64,000 nt of DNA from the NCBI GenBank assembly GCA_963923035.1, contig CAWUKT010000020.1, positions 1 through 64,000 of the forward strand, written 5' to 3'. The first letter of the stretch is position 1. Each line of letters opens with the position of its first letter. This document shows positions 9,220 to 20,200 of this stretch, piece after piece. The notes under the pieces are model-generated. The model saw nothing but the letters and a program-made list of their open reading frames with translations, was not told the DNA's origin and did no database searches. The stretch is from CAWUKT01 sp963923035 (lineage in GTDB: Bacteria; Bacteroidota; Bacteroidia; J057; JADKCL01). Position numbers and translations under genes: made by a program.

Positions 9220-9241
9220 GGCAGGCCGAAATCGGCCTGCC
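9220..9241 (-). terminator. Rho-independent terminator after the CHU_C repeat protein
   Basis: A perfect 10-bp inverted repeat (GGCAGGCCGA / TCGGCCTGCC) with a 2-base centre lies 21 bp past the stop of the large repeat gene. Read on the minus strand it is followed by CTTTTCATTT. It separates that gene from the polysaccharide operon. Confidence 0.85.
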
Positions 9242-9261
9242 GTCACTGAGGAGTTAAGTTA

Positions 9262-12200
9262 TTATCGGATTAACGTCACTGATCCTTTTTCTTGTTCTTC
9301 GATTCCTTCGGTACCCGAGAGAACATAGGTCATGTGGTAGTAATAGACGCCTTCCGGCACTTGATTTCCGTTCAGGGTGCCATCCCAACGGAAGTTTTTG
9401 TCATTAGAGGTGAAGAGCAACTGGCCCCAACGGTCATAAATCTGGACCGTCAACTCATCTACGTTGACATAGGTCACTTCGAAGAAGTCGTTCAGGTTGT
9501 CGCCATTCGGAGTGAAGACATTCGGAATGAAGACGCGGCCGGGGCAGAGGTCGCCGACTCGCACATTGTCTTCGCGGACACAGCCCTGGTAGATGGCCGT
9601 CACGGTATATACATCCGCTTCGCTGATGTCGATCGTCTGGCCATTGCCACCGGTGGACCAAGAATAGCTGTCGAATCCACCGCCTGCATCCAGGGTGATG
9701 ACTTCATCCGGGCAAATGTCCTGATTCGGACCCAGGTCCAAAACCGGCACGTCAATTTCCTGTACCTCGATCTGGTCTTCAAAGCGGCAACCCACCGAGT
9801 CCGTCACGATGATGTCGTAGGTGGCGGGAGCGTCGACGATCAGGTACTGGTCCTCAGAACCATTGCTCCAATCGTAGTATTCCCACTGGTCGCCAGCATC
9901 GATCAGCCCGTCGCCGTCTTCACAGTATTCAAATACAGCCGGGAGGAAATCCAGCGGCTGAAGCCCCTGGGAGTTCACGTTGATGTCATCGGTACTCACG
10001 CAGTCAAACTGGTCCGTAACCGTCACCGAATAGGTGCCAGGCAGGTCCACAATCGCGTACTGGTCCGTGCTGACGCCCGGGCTCCACTGGTAATTGACAT
10101 AGACTTCGCCAGCATCCAGCAGCACCGAGCCGCTGTCACAGAAGGCCACGTCCGGTCCGAGGTCCACCTCGGGAATCGTATTTGCAATGACTTCTTTGTC
10201 ATCGGTATTCTCACATCCGTTGCCGTCGGTGACGGTCACTTCGAAGTTGCCGGTGGTGCTCACCGTCGTGGTCTGCGTGGTCGCGCCATTGCTCCAGGCA
10301 TAGCTGGAGAAGCCAGGACCGGCGTCCAGCGACACGGTCAACCCGGTACACAAGGTATCATCGGGACCGATGTCGACAATGGGAAGCGGATTGTAGGTGG
10401 CGACCATGGTATCCGAATCAGTACAGCCATTGGCGTCGGTGACGGTCACGGTGTACTGACCAGAGTTGGTCACGTTGATGTTCTGGGTGGTGGCGCCGGT
10501 GTTCCAGTTGTAGGTCGCTCCCGTATTGCCCGCGCTCAGCAAGAAGGACTGGCCATCACAAGGCGTCCGGTCGGGACCGAGGCTGACCGACGGCACTGCA
10601 TTCTGGGCCAGGGTCATGGAAGAGGTGGAAGAACAACCGGCAAAATTGGTCACAGTGACCGTATAGGTACCGGGCTGGTCCACCGTTACCGACTGCGAAA
10701 TGCTGCCATTCGACCAGGCATAAGAGGCAAAGCCAGGACCAGGATCCAGCGTCACGCTGTCACCGGGGCAAATGCTGGTATTGGCGAGGGGATTCGGGGT
10801 CGGCTGGGGCGCTGCCGTCACCACGATGGAATCGGTAGCGGTACATCCGCCCTGGTTCGTCACCGTGAGGTAGTAGGTGCCGGGCGTATTGACCACCAGA
10901 ACCGAGCTGCTTCCGCCCGTGCTCCAGGTAAAGGCCACATTCGGGCTGACACTGGCGGGGGAAATCAGCAGGGGCGTGCCCTGGCAGAAGGTCGTATCCG
11001 CCGGCAGGGTGACAGAGGGAATCGAGCTTTGGGTGACGACGATCTGATCGGTCGTCTCACAGCCATTGATGTCCGTCACGGTCACGCTGTACGTTCCGGG
11101 GAACTGAACATTGGTGGTCTGGGTAAAGGCCCCATTGCTCCACTGGTAGGAGACGTAGGGATTCGAGGGCGGCCCTGAACCGGCGTTCAGGAGGGTCGCC
11201 TGGCCGGGACAAATCGCGTTCACCCCGATGATGGTAGGCGTGATCGGAGTATAGTTGAACAGGTTCACATTGTCCTGCCCCACACAACCATTGGTATCTT
11301 CCACCGTCACCAGGTAGTTCCCCGGCGTAATGGTGGTCAGCTGCTGGTTGATGGAAAGGCCGAAGTTCCAGTTGTAATTGACGTAGCCCGCTCCGGCATT
11401 GAAGGTCACGGGATCGCCGGGACATACTGTTTGGTCGGAGCCCAGCGTGACAATCGGCAGCGGATTCACGGTCAAGGTGATCGAATCTTCCGCATTGCAC
11501 CCATTGGGATCGGTCGCGGTGACTGAATATTGACCGGGGGATGCCACCGTGACGGCCTGGGTAATGGCTGCATTACTCCAGGAATAGGAACTGAAGCCCC
11601 CGCCCGCATCGAACTGGACGTTCGAGGTAGCGCAGATTGCCGTATCGTTCCCCAAACTGATCGTAGGCGTGGGGTGGTAGGCAAAATCAACTGTATCCCG
11701 GCCCTGACAGCCGTTGAAGTCAGTGACCACCACGGCATACTGGCCGGGTGTCGTCACCGATATTTGTTGCTGGTTGAAAGTACCATTGCTCCAGAAATAG
11801 GTGGAGAAGCCTGCTCCCGCGTTGAAGATGGCATTGCCGCCGGGGCAAATGGTCACATCGGGGCCGAGGTTCGGGGCCGGTCCGGGGTTCACGGTCACGG
11901 TGACCGTATCCCGAGAGACGCAGCCGAGCGCGTCCGTCACCGTCAGGAAGAAGTCCTGGGTGCTGGGCGGGAAGGCCACCGGATTGGCGATGGTGTCGAA
12001 GTTGAGGAAGTTACCGGAGGACCAGGAGTAGGTATAGGGTCCCTGGCCACCAAATGCCGTCGGATTGGTTGCGCCACCGATGGTCACCCCAAGGCCTTCA
12101 CAGACGAAGACATTCGGACCCGCATTGGAATTCACAATCACGCTGGGATCTTCCTGGATGGACAGGGTAAAGTCACCCGTCGAGCCCAGGCGGCCTTCCA

Positions 12201-13170
12201 CGACGACGTAATAAACGCCGGGGGTACAGGCGGCATAGGAGAGGCTGGCGCCGGAGCCACAACCCGAGAAGTTGCTGGCGATTTGGGTACAGGTTTGGTC
12301 CAGCAGCACGACGGCCGTGTTGGCCGTACCGGAACCGCAGGTATTGATGAGGAGACCCGTCGGCTGGGTCACGTTGATCTGGTAGAAGACGTCCTGTCCG
12401 CCGTTGGCGAAGACATTGGCGTCGGTATAACAGATGTTGCTGTTGAAGTGGGTAATGTTGGGGAAACCAGGCTGGACATTGCCGAGGTTGATCGGATTGG
12501 CACAGCCATCGCCGTCAACATACCGCCAGAAGGTTTCGATGCGGGGATGGAACAAATCGTTGGCGGCAATATTACAGTTGCCATTCAGGTATCCATGATC
12601 GTACCAGACACAGGGAGATCCCTGCCGGTAATCCAGCGTCGCATAGGGATCGCCTTCACAGTGGAGGTCGTCGTCGTCAATGGCCCCCAAACAAGCACCA
12701 AACAGGACCCCACCGCAGCAGAATCCTGTTTCAAACGCACAACGCGTACCCTGGCAGCCAATTCCCAGGAGCTGGTCCGGGCTTTCATCTTCCCAGAGGT
12801 CCACCCGAATGTCCACAAACTGGGGAACTGTGGTGCCGGTATAAGTATTCGTATAGATGACACTGTTGAAGTTGGTCAGAGGGAGCACATAGTTTTCAGT
12901 CAAACAACCGCTACCCGCCCCCCAGTTGATTCCGTCGACGTCGGCATTGTCGCGGGCCCACACATAGTAGGTGAGGTCATCGGGTTGTCCTACAACTCCA
13001 AAGAATCCAATATCGGTCTCGGGAAAGGTCAGGTTAAAGTCCTGAACCCGGACGCGTAATTCAATGGGGCCATCATTGTATGTTTGCCCAAATCCATCTG
13101 TAAACAGGAGAAGGACCAACATGAAAAAGGCCCCGCCCTTCAAGCAAGCAGTAGCGTAATTTTTTCCCAT
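9262..13170 (-). CDS. Giant secreted Ig/PKD-like repeat protein with CHU_C domain
   Basis: 1302 residues from the ATG at 13170, chosen for the signal peptide that follows (GGAFFMLVLLLFTDGFGQ). The N-terminal 360 residues are Cys-rich and hold a pre-peptidase-like beta domain (QDVFYQINVTQPTGLLINTC). Then come 12 repeats of about 70-75 residues, each with the pattern LG.D..IC.G, W..G, PG.Y.V.VTD..GC. The last 90 residues are a gliding-motility-associated C-terminal domain (IPNVFTPNGDNLNDFFEV, YDRWGQLLF, PEGVYYYHM), which targets proteins to type IX secretion. Probably a cell-surface adhesin or matrix protein. It has its own terminator and looks monocistronic. Confidence 0.92.
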   Translation of the reverse strand: MGKNYATACLKGGAFFMLVLLLFTDGFGQTYNDGPIELRVRVQDFNLTFPETDIGFFGVVGQPDDLTYYVWARDNADVDGINWGAGSGCLTENYVLPLTNFNSVIYTNTYTGTTVPQFVDIRVDLWEDESPDQLLGIGCQGTRCAFETGFCCGGVLFGACLGAIDDDDLHCEGDPYATLDYRQGSPCVWYDHGYLNGNCNIAANDLFHPRIETFWRYVDGDGCANPINLGNVQPGFPNITHFNSNICYTDANVFANGGQDVFYQINVTQPTGLLINTCGSGTANTAVVLLDQTCTQIASNFSGCGSGASLSYAACTPGVYYVVVEGRLGSTGDFTLSIQEDPSVIVNSNAGPNVFVCEGLGVTIGGATNPTAFGGQGPYTYSWSSGNFLNFDTIANPVAFPPSTQDFFLTVTDALGCVSRDTVTVTVNPGPAPNLGPDVTICPGGNAIFNAGAGFSTYFWSNGTFNQQQISVTTPGQYAVVVTDFNGCQGRDTVDFAYHPTPTISLGNDTAICATSNVQFDAGGGFSSYSWSNAAITQAVTVASPGQYSVTATDPNGCNAEDSITLTVNPLPIVTLGSDQTVCPGDPVTFNAGAGYVNYNWNFGLSINQQLTTITPGNYLVTVEDTNGCVGQDNVNLFNYTPITPTIIGVNAICPGQATLLNAGSGPPSNPYVSYQWSNGAFTQTTNVQFPGTYSVTVTDINGCETTDQIVVTQSSIPSVTLPADTTFCQGTPLLISPASVSPNVAFTWSTGGSSSVLVVNTPGTYYLTVTNQGGCTATDSIVVTAAPQPTPNPLANTSICPGDSVTLDPGPGFASYAWSNGSISQSVTVDQPGTYTVTVTNFAGCSSTSSMTLAQNAVPSVSLGPDRTPCDGQSFLLSAGNTGATYNWNTGATTQNINVTNSGQYTVTVTDANGCTDSDTMVATYNPLPIVDIGPDDTLCTGLTVSLDAGPGFSSYAWSNGATTQTTTVSTTGNFEVTVTDGNGCENTDDKEVIANTIPEVDLGPDVAFCDSGSVLLDAGEVYVNYQWSPGVSTDQYAIVDLPGTYSVTVTDQFDCVSTDDINVNSQGLQPLDFLPAVFEYCEDGDGLIDAGDQWEYYDWSNGSEDQYLIVDAPATYDIIVTDSVGCRFEDQIEVQEIDVPVLDLGPNQDICPDEVITLDAGGGFDSYSWSTGGNGQTIDISEADVYTVTAIYQGCVREDNVRVGDLCPGRVFIPNVFTPNGDNLNDFFEVTYVNVDELTVQIYDRWGQLLFTSNDKNFRWDGTLNGNQVPEGVYYYHMTYVLSGTEGIEEQEKGSVTLIR

Positions 13171-13307
13171 ACTAATCTGAAGTCGCTGCAAATGATTCCT
13201 TTAATAAGCCCAATATAATATTTACTTCCTTAAAACGGTGTAGTTTTTGTCCCCATTCAGACCATTTCAATCTAAAAGAGAGACTCCCCAGGAAGCGATT
13301 CAGCCAT

Positions 13308-13664
13308 TCATTCTTCCAATCGGATAAAAGTGGTTTGGGTCGGAATTCCATCGGCCTCGCTGAAGATGATCAGCACCTCCTCCGTCAACGAATCAATCCG
13401 GTAGGTCTCGGTTAGTTCTCCTTGTTCATAAATCAGAGACGTCCCTTCCCGCCGGTAATTGACTTCCGAAGTATCGACGCCCATGGTCCGTACCACTCCA
13501 TCCGTCCGGAACTCAAATACAGTTCCGTTGAACCGCGGACCTCCAATCACCTCGCCTCCCCGCTCGACGACGGCCACCTGCCATTTTCCCACCAATAAAT
13601 CTTGGGAAGAAGTACATCCGGTCCATACCAAGAGGATCATTAAAGCAATGAAAATCCGATTCAC
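13308..13664 (-). CDS. Small lipocalin-like lipoprotein
   Basis: 118 residues. The signal peptide ends in a lipobox with Cys17 (MILLVWTGC), so it is probably anchored in the envelope. The mature part starts LLVGKWQVAVVERGG and continues as short beta strands (TVFEFRTDGVVRTMG, SLIYEQGELTETYRIDSL), the pattern of the lipocalin-like domain common in Bacteroidota. A role in ligand binding or stress is possible, but no ligand can be named. It stands alone between two larger minus-strand genes. Confidence 0.8.
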   Translation of the reverse strand: MNRIFIALMILLVWTGCTSSQDLLVGKWQVAVVERGGEVIGGPRFNGTVFEFRTDGVVRTMGVDTSEVNYRREGTSLIYEQGELTETYRIDSLTEEVLIIFSEADGIPTQTTFIRLEE

Positions 13665-13766
13665 GCCTTCAAAATAAGGGTTCCCGTGCGACTATCCAAC
13701 TTTGTCGGCATGCAGAGGTCTTTTTGGTGTGGAGAAAACGAAAAGTGGACCCGGGCGAGCCCAAAA

Positions 13767-14930
13767 TCACCAATACTGTTCCAGCTGATCGAGGTTGAGA
13801 ATCTCGACTTCCTGGTAGTAATGCTTGATGATCCGCACATAGTCCATTCCCATCCGGCTCAGGTAATAGGCCCCATCCTGGCACATTCCCACGCCATGCC
13901 CAAAGCCGTGCCCTTCGATGAACAGCAGGGTATTGGCATCGTATACGTGGAACTTCGAGCTTTTGAGCCGGAACAATCCCCGGATTTCTTCTCCCGCGAT
14001 GGTCAGCGAACGGTCGTCGTTCACGTAGATATGACGCACCCGGCCACTCTCATCCGGCACAATCTCAAAGCTGCGTGCTTCGACCTTGAAGTACTGCCCG
14101 AGGCGGGCCAGGAAATCGATCTTGGGAATGGTCAGGTGCCAGGCGTGGTTGGAAAAGCCTTCGCAGAAATTGTAGTCGTTCACGGCCCGGAGGTAACTCA
14201 CCTCCGAAATCCAGACATCCTCGCTATTGGCGGTATACCCTCCGCAGTTGGCGGAGAAGACGGCCTCGACCAGGTGGTGATCGCCGTGTACGATCACCTC
14301 GCCCCGGGTCTCGTCCACCGCCTGCTCCAGCAGGTGGTTCGCCGGGATGGTCCCCCGAAAGACCTGACAATGGGTATTGTCGCAGAGGTCGTAGCCCGCA
14401 TTGCCGTGGCGGTCCAGGCTCCGGAGCGCGTAGGTCCGCGCACTGAGCGCCTGAACTTTGTAGAAGTCCAGCGTCCGGTGATGACCGGCCTCGGCGTGGA
14501 TCACGCCGCGCACATAGTCTTCCAGGAAGACGCGGTTCACGAGGTCCACGCCCCGCACACCGGGGCGGACCCACAAATGCCCCGGGTATTCCCGGGGAGT
14601 GCCTTTGCCGCGGGTCGGCGCCACCTTGAACTTGGGATCGCGGTCGTTCACCCAGAACAGCAGTTCGGGGAAAATGCCCAGCGATTTGCCGTCCTTGAGC
14701 AGGCGGACGCCCTCCTCTTCGTTTTGGACCTCGACGCGTTCGAGGGCCTTGAGGCGGAGGTGAACGACGGGAAATGAATCGGTGCTGGTGATGGCGACCT
14801 CGTCCCCGAGGGCCTGAAATGAAAACGCCGTGAGGCGTTGGTAGGGCTGGACATGGACGTCAACCATTTGGGTCCATCCTCCGAGGGGAAGGAGGAGGGC
14901 CAGAAGGGCGATGATGTTCCAGGACCGCAT
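13767..14930 (-). CDS. SpoIID/LytB-domain protein, probable amidase activator or lytic enzyme
   Basis: 387 residues with an N-terminal signal peptide (MRSWNIIALLALLLPLGGWT). The SpoIID domain is clear from about residue 125: NRVFLEDYVRGVIHAEAG, then KVQALSARTYALRSLDRHG, CDNTHCQVFRG, AVDETRGEVI, AVFSANCGGYTANSEDVW, and near the C-terminus GHGFGHGVGMCQDGAYYLSRMG. In Bacillus, SpoIID is a peptidoglycan lytic transglycosylase; homologues outside spore formers probably remodel peptidoglycan too. The catalytic Glu equivalent lies in the HAEAG segment. It is transcribed away from the M43 protease gene. Confidence 0.92.
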   Translation of the reverse strand: MRSWNIIALLALLLPLGGWTQMVDVHVQPYQRLTAFSFQALGDEVAITSTDSFPVVHLRLKALERVEVQNEEEGVRLLKDGKSLGIFPELLFWVNDRDPKFKVAPTRGKGTPREYPGHLWVRPGVRGVDLVNRVFLEDYVRGVIHAEAGHHRTLDFYKVQALSARTYALRSLDRHGNAGYDLCDNTHCQVFRGTIPANHLLEQAVDETRGEVIVHGDHHLVEAVFSANCGGYTANSEDVWISEVSYLRAVNDYNFCEGFSNHAWHLTIPKIDFLARLGQYFKVEARSFEIVPDESGRVRHIYVNDDRSLTIAGEEIRGLFRLKSSKFHVYDANTLLFIEGHGFGHGVGMCQDGAYYLSRMGMDYVRIIKHYYQEVEILNLDQLEQYW

Positions 14931-15123
14931 ACAACTCGTAAAATTAGCCCGTAGAGGGCTTCAGCGCGAAAAAAGATATGCCCCGGTGTAGCATTTTGGG
15001 GACGTTTGAACTTCACTCCCTCCGAACCGCTCCCGATATTCCCCAACTATGTAATCGACACGCTATTTTCTACCCCCCATTCTCCGCCCCCCTGCCTATA
15101 TTGATTCCATAAACCCTGTTGTT

Positions 15124-17223
15124 ATGCGCAAGTTCTGTCTCATTCTGACCATGTTCTCGTTCTCTTTCCTCTCTGCCCAGTACCACTGTGGGTCGGATGC
15201 TTTCCTGCAGTCCCGGATCGACAAAGGACTCGTGGAGCGGGGACAATTGGACGAAATGGACCAGGAAATTGCCCGGGCGACCATGGAACAGCGCAGTGGG
15301 GCCGATTCCATGCACTATACGATCCCCATCCTGTTCAATGTCATGCACATCAACGGGAGTGAACGCATCGATGAAATGGCGGCCCTGGAAGCCCTCGATG
15401 CGCTGAATGAGGCCTTTGCCAACGAGGGCTATTTCGATCCCGGTAGCGGAGTTCCCATCGATATTTCCTTCTGTATGGCCACCCGCAACCGCTTCAACGA
15501 ACCAACCAACGGCGTAGAATACCACCTCAGTCCCGAGTACACCGACATCCCCGCCTTCGACCAGATCAGCGATATGATGTTGTTGTTCCACAGCCCGACG
15601 GAATATGTCGTCAATGTCTATACCGTGCGAAATCTGACCGGGGCGACCGCTTTGGCCACCTTCCCCACCACCGACGAAACCGACTATGCCAACGGTATTG
15701 TGGCCCGGTCCTCCATTTTCGACGACCCCAACTTTGCCGGAGCCATCCTCGCCCACGAAATGGGGCATTTTCTGGGCCTTTACCATACCTTCCAGGGGGG
15801 CTGCCGCAACGATGACTGCCTCCTGAATGGCGACCGGGTCTGCGATACGCCGCCCGATGATTTTGGAACGACCTTCGAAGGCTGCTTCCTCAACAACAAC
15901 TGCACCACCGACGCCGATGCCACCAATTCGGAAAATCCATTTGATGAAGATGGACCCGACGGGAACGACAACTATATGGATTACAACGATCCCACCTGCA
16001 TGAAGGCCTTTACCCCCGGCCAACGCTTTCGGATGCGCTATGCCCTCTGCAATTACCGGCCGCGGCTGATGGAAAGCAGTTGGTGCCGGGATGAAGTGAC
16101 GGTGGATGCGGAATTGTTTGAGTATCGGGGATTGGATGAATACGAAGGAAGCGAACCGCTGGAGCTCAAGGTGCGGGTCCGGAACCTCGGAACCCAGACC
16201 CTGACTTCGCTGGAGGTTGTCTTGGAATTGGGAGCCTGGAAAGAAACGGTTCCCTGGACGGGCTTCATCAACGCCGGGGGCAATCTCAAGTGGATTGAAT
16301 TGCCCGCCATTCCCAATCCCGGCCCCGGTCTTCACGAGCTGAACATCACCATCGCCCGTCCCAATGGCCAAGCGGACCTCCGCCCCGGCGACAACCAACA
16401 GACCTTCCAATTCGCGATTCCCGAGCCGGCTGCCCTGCCCTATGTCGCCAATTTTGAGGAAGGCCACGGACCAGCGGCCATTCTGTGGAACGAGTTGGAC
16501 GAAGAATGGAAAATCAGAACCATTGAGGGATGCGACAAACAAGGGAATAAAACCATGTCCCTGGCCACGGGCTTTTTCGGGCGCCCCTATGCCAGTCGTT
16601 GGATCAGTCCCCGCGTCGACCTTAGTGACCAGGTGGATCCCTTCCTCTCCATTGACCGGTCTTACCGGTCCCTCGCTGCATTTACCTACAACCTTCGCAT
16701 CTACGAGTTTGGAGGGGAGCTCCTGGAAGAAATTACCCGCTTCCCCAATTCCATCGGATCGTTCTCGGCCGAGTCAAACGAACTCTGGAAACCCACCAAC
16801 TGCGACGAATGGGGAACCGATACCATTGTCCTGAACGAGTACATCGGCAAAGAGATCTTTTTTGAATTGTCGAGCTCGGCGGGATTCGAAGAGTTGGAAG
16901 AGCCTTTCTTTGACAATATCACCCTGACCAGTACCACCGCGAAGGAAAAAAGTACGGCGCCCATTGGAGAAGCGGATATTGTGTTGTTTCCGATTCCAGC
17001 CAGCGACCAGGCCACCTTGCGGATCACGACCTACCGCCCCCTGGAAGTTAGCTATACCGTCTTCGATGCGGGAGGCAGACGGATCGATGCGGGCAGTGAC
17101 ATGGGCTTTTCCAACGCCTACGAAATTCCCCTGGACGTCCAGTTCTATCCCACGGGCATCTATACCGTCCGGATTCGGATCGAGGAGCAAAACTTCTACC
17201 GCAAGCTCCTCAAGTACGATTGA
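15124..17223 (+). CDS. Secreted M43 (pappalysin-type) zinc metalloprotease with C-terminal sorting domain
   Basis: 699 residues with a signal peptide (CLILTMFSFSFLSAQ). The zinc site HEMGHFLGLYH matches the metzincin HExxHxxGxxH motif, and the Met-turn region NYMDYNDPTCMKAFTPGQ is typical of M43B proteases. A beta-sandwich (CARDB-like, LELKVRVRNLGTQTLTSLEV) and an Ig/MAM-like region follow, and the last 80 residues form a type IX sorting domain (VLFPIPASDQATLRI, YPTGIYTVRI). It is probably exported by the type IX system and degrades extracellular protein. Its stop codon abuts the stop of the next gene on the other strand, forming the palindrome TGATCA. Confidence 0.93.
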   Translation: MRKFCLILTMFSFSFLSAQYHCGSDAFLQSRIDKGLVERGQLDEMDQEIARATMEQRSGADSMHYTIPILFNVMHINGSERIDEMAALEALDALNEAFANEGYFDPGSGVPIDISFCMATRNRFNEPTNGVEYHLSPEYTDIPAFDQISDMMLLFHSPTEYVVNVYTVRNLTGATALATFPTTDETDYANGIVARSSIFDDPNFAGAILAHEMGHFLGLYHTFQGGCRNDDCLLNGDRVCDTPPDDFGTTFEGCFLNNNCTTDADATNSENPFDEDGPDGNDNYMDYNDPTCMKAFTPGQRFRMRYALCNYRPRLMESSWCRDEVTVDAELFEYRGLDEYEGSEPLELKVRVRNLGTQTLTSLEVVLELGAWKETVPWTGFINAGGNLKWIELPAIPNPGPGLHELNITIARPNGQADLRPGDNQQTFQFAIPEPAALPYVANFEEGHGPAAILWNELDEEWKIRTIEGCDKQGNKTMSLATGFFGRPYASRWISPRVDLSDQVDPFLSIDRSYRSLAAFTYNLRIYEFGGELLEEITRFPNSIGSFSAESNELWKPTNCDEWGTDTIVLNEYIGKEIFFELSSSAGFEELEEPFFDNITLTSTTAKEKSTAPIGEADIVLFPIPASDQATLRITTYRPLEVSYTVFDAGGRRIDAGSDMGFSNAYEIPLDVQFYPTGIYTVRIRIEEQNFYRKLLKYD

Positions 17224-20200
17224 TCATTCTTCCTCGATGATCACCGGCACGACCATGTGCCGTCCATTCGCATCAATTTCCACGAAGTAGGTTCCGCTCG
17301 CGACCCGCAAGCGCACGTCCAACAGCTGCTGGTCCCGGTAGCTAAACTCCCCAATTTGCCGTCCCACCGCATCGGTGATGGTGACGCTGGCCTCCGGCAA
17401 GCGTTCGCCCAGGTCGATGACAAAGCGACCTGAATTCGGGTTCGGATAGATCCGGACCGAAGCCTCGGGCGCCACGCCCACCACCACCACCGCGATGCAC
17501 GCGGAGGTATCGACGCAGGTCCCTTGGGTGACCTGCACGGCATAGGTGCCCGTCGCCGACGGGCTGAACGTCGCATTGGTCGCCCCGGCAATCGGAGCAT
17601 TTCCATTCCCGCAATCCAACCACTGGAAAGTCGATCCCGTAGCCGTGGCTGTCAGGGTATTGCCGGTGATGGTCACGGCGGTGTCAGCCTGGGCGACCGT
17701 GAGGTTCAGCGTAAGGGTGCTGTCGCAGCCCTGGTTATTGGTAAAGACCACATCGTAGGTCCCGCTGCTGGTATAGGTCTGGCCGTTGACCGGCCAGGTA
17801 TAGGGATCGCATTGGGTGACAGAGAAGGTGGTTTGGGAAATGCAAGCCGACCGCAAGATGACGGAGTAGTCTTCGACTTCTCCCGGAGCTTCGCCACAGG
17901 GCAGGGGCACTTCATTCGGCGTGGTCAGGTAAACGTTCCGCACCCGCATCACCACCGTATCGTCAAAACTGGCGTTAGACGGTACCGTAAAGGTTCCAAA
18001 GGAGGTATGGGCGGTCGAGAAGGAGCCCATGTCAATCTCCTCCGACGGTTCAAACTCGCCGTCCCGGTCGTAGTCGATCCAGGCGGCGGCGGTATCCGGC
18101 GGGAATGAAAAGTTCAGGTCCACCTGCAAGGTATAGGTCGAATCCGCCCACAGCTCCACATACTGGTTAGTGAAGTTGCCGTAGTAGTCTTGGCCGGAGG
18201 AATTGGCCAGGGTCTCCAAGCGCACAAAATCAATATAATCGGACCCGGTCCCCGGGCTGCCTACGGCATTGCAATAACCTAAGGGACGTGCCTCATACAT
18301 GAACTTGTAGGTCTCGGTGGTGTCCTGGTTCGCTCCCACGGCATAGACCTTGAAATAAACCTTTGTCCCAATTGCTTGCCCGGGAATGGGCGTAGCGGTC
18401 TGCCAGGTACTGTCGACCGTATTCGTCATGGCAATGGTATTGCCAAAGGTCGGAGCGCCCACCGACCACTTCACGTAGACGCTGGACAAGTTGCCGTCGT
18501 AGCTAATGACCGAATTCACAGGTTGGTCCAGTCCGGCCGAAGGCTGGGTCATCGTCGGCATCTTGTCGATCTCGGTGTAAAGGATCGCCGGATGGTCCAG
18601 GCGGTCCTTGAGGCTGTATTCCCACAGTCCCCGGCCCCAGGTGGCGGCCTTGAGGGTATTCGAGCCCCAATTGATCTTGAGGTCGTTCACGGCGACATTG
18701 GGGAGGTTGGAATTGTACAGGACCCAATTGGTTCCCGCCATGGACTTGACAAAGACCCCAATTTCGGCGCCCAGGTAGATATTCGAGGAATCGGTATGGT
18801 CGATCACCACCGACCGGATCGGCATGTCGTTGAGGTTGGCGGTGATATTGGTCCAGGATTGGCCGCCATTGGTGGTTTGGAAAACCTTCTGGCCATTGTT
18901 CTGGTAGGTACCGTATACCACCACCATCACGTCGTCATTCCGGGGATCAAAGGCAATGTCGTTGATGTATGAGTTGGGCAGGCCGGTAGAAATGCTGCTC
19001 CAGGTCAAACCGCCATCAGTCGTCTTCTCGATGTCGTCCGAGCGGGTGGCCACGAGGATATTGGAGTTGTTGTGGGCGATGGCGGCCCGGTTCACAAAGC
19101 CTGTGAAAGTGCCGGGAGTACCGACAAAGGACCAACCGCTTTCGCCAAAGTCATCCGTCCTGAGGATGGAATCACTGAAGGTATAAATCCGCAGGTGATC
19201 GTTCGGATCGATCATCATGGGAGCAATCCAATCGGCATTTCCCGATCCGGACTGGCCGGGCGGGTTGACATAGGTATAGGAATCTCCCCGGTCCTGGGTC
19301 AGCAAGCGCCCGCCCCATTGGTAGCTCCACATCATCAAATCCGGATTCAGGGGATGCACCAGGCATTCCATTCCGTCCGCCCCGAACACTTCCACCCAGC
19401 CTTCTTCCACCCTGAGGCTGGTCCCGTTGTCCTGGGAGCCGGCCAGGGTCTGGTAATGGTTCGATTGACTGGTGCCGCAGCGGTAATTTTCCCGAATCGG
19501 CGTTCCTTGACTGATATAGCTCCAGGTCGCCCCATTGTCCGTGCTTTTTCCCAGGTATCCATCCGTCCCGACATAAAACACGCCATTCACACAGCGCGCC
19601 ACCCGCATGTCCGCGTGGATATAGGACTGGGAAGCGTCAAAATTGTCCGATAGGCTGCCGTTTCCGTGCGCGGCATCGCCGAGGTACCACCAGGTTTCCT
19701 GGTTGAAGTTCTGGCCGCCATTGTTCGAGGTAAACAGGTCCACGTAGCCATAGACCATGTGGGAAGTATCGGTATCGCTGACAGCATAGCCATCGCAACT
19801 GGAATTCGGATTGCTGAGGAAGGTAAAGTTGATGCCACCGTCCGTCGACTTCCAGACGCCATTTCCCGATCCGAAGAAGACACAGTCGGGGCAATCGGGA
19901 CTCACCTTGATCCGGCCCCGGTTTGTATTGTTATTGCCGGGAATTTGATTGGAGGAGACAAAGGTCTGGCCGGTGTCGGCCGAACGGAGGACATAATCCC
20001 GGGCGGAATTGCTGCTGCTCCGGTTGTAGGTATAGACAATGCTGGGATTGGTCGGGTGGAACTTGATGTTGTAGTACTGGCCGGAGGTGTAAATCTGGGT
20101 CCAGGTACTGAGGTTGTTCGTGGAGCGGTAGAGTCCCTTGTTGGTGCCCACGAAGACGAGGTTGGGGATGGTGGGGTGAAATGCGATCCGGTAAATGATA

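Noticed and set aside
9292..11178. 628-codon plus-strand open frame
   Set aside because: Antisense to the Ig-like repeats of the CHU_C protein; its apparent repetitiveness mirrors those repeats.
15070..16542. 490-codon minus-strand open frame
   Set aside because: Antisense to the M43 protease, whose zinc motif, Met-turn and sorting domain fix the coding strand.
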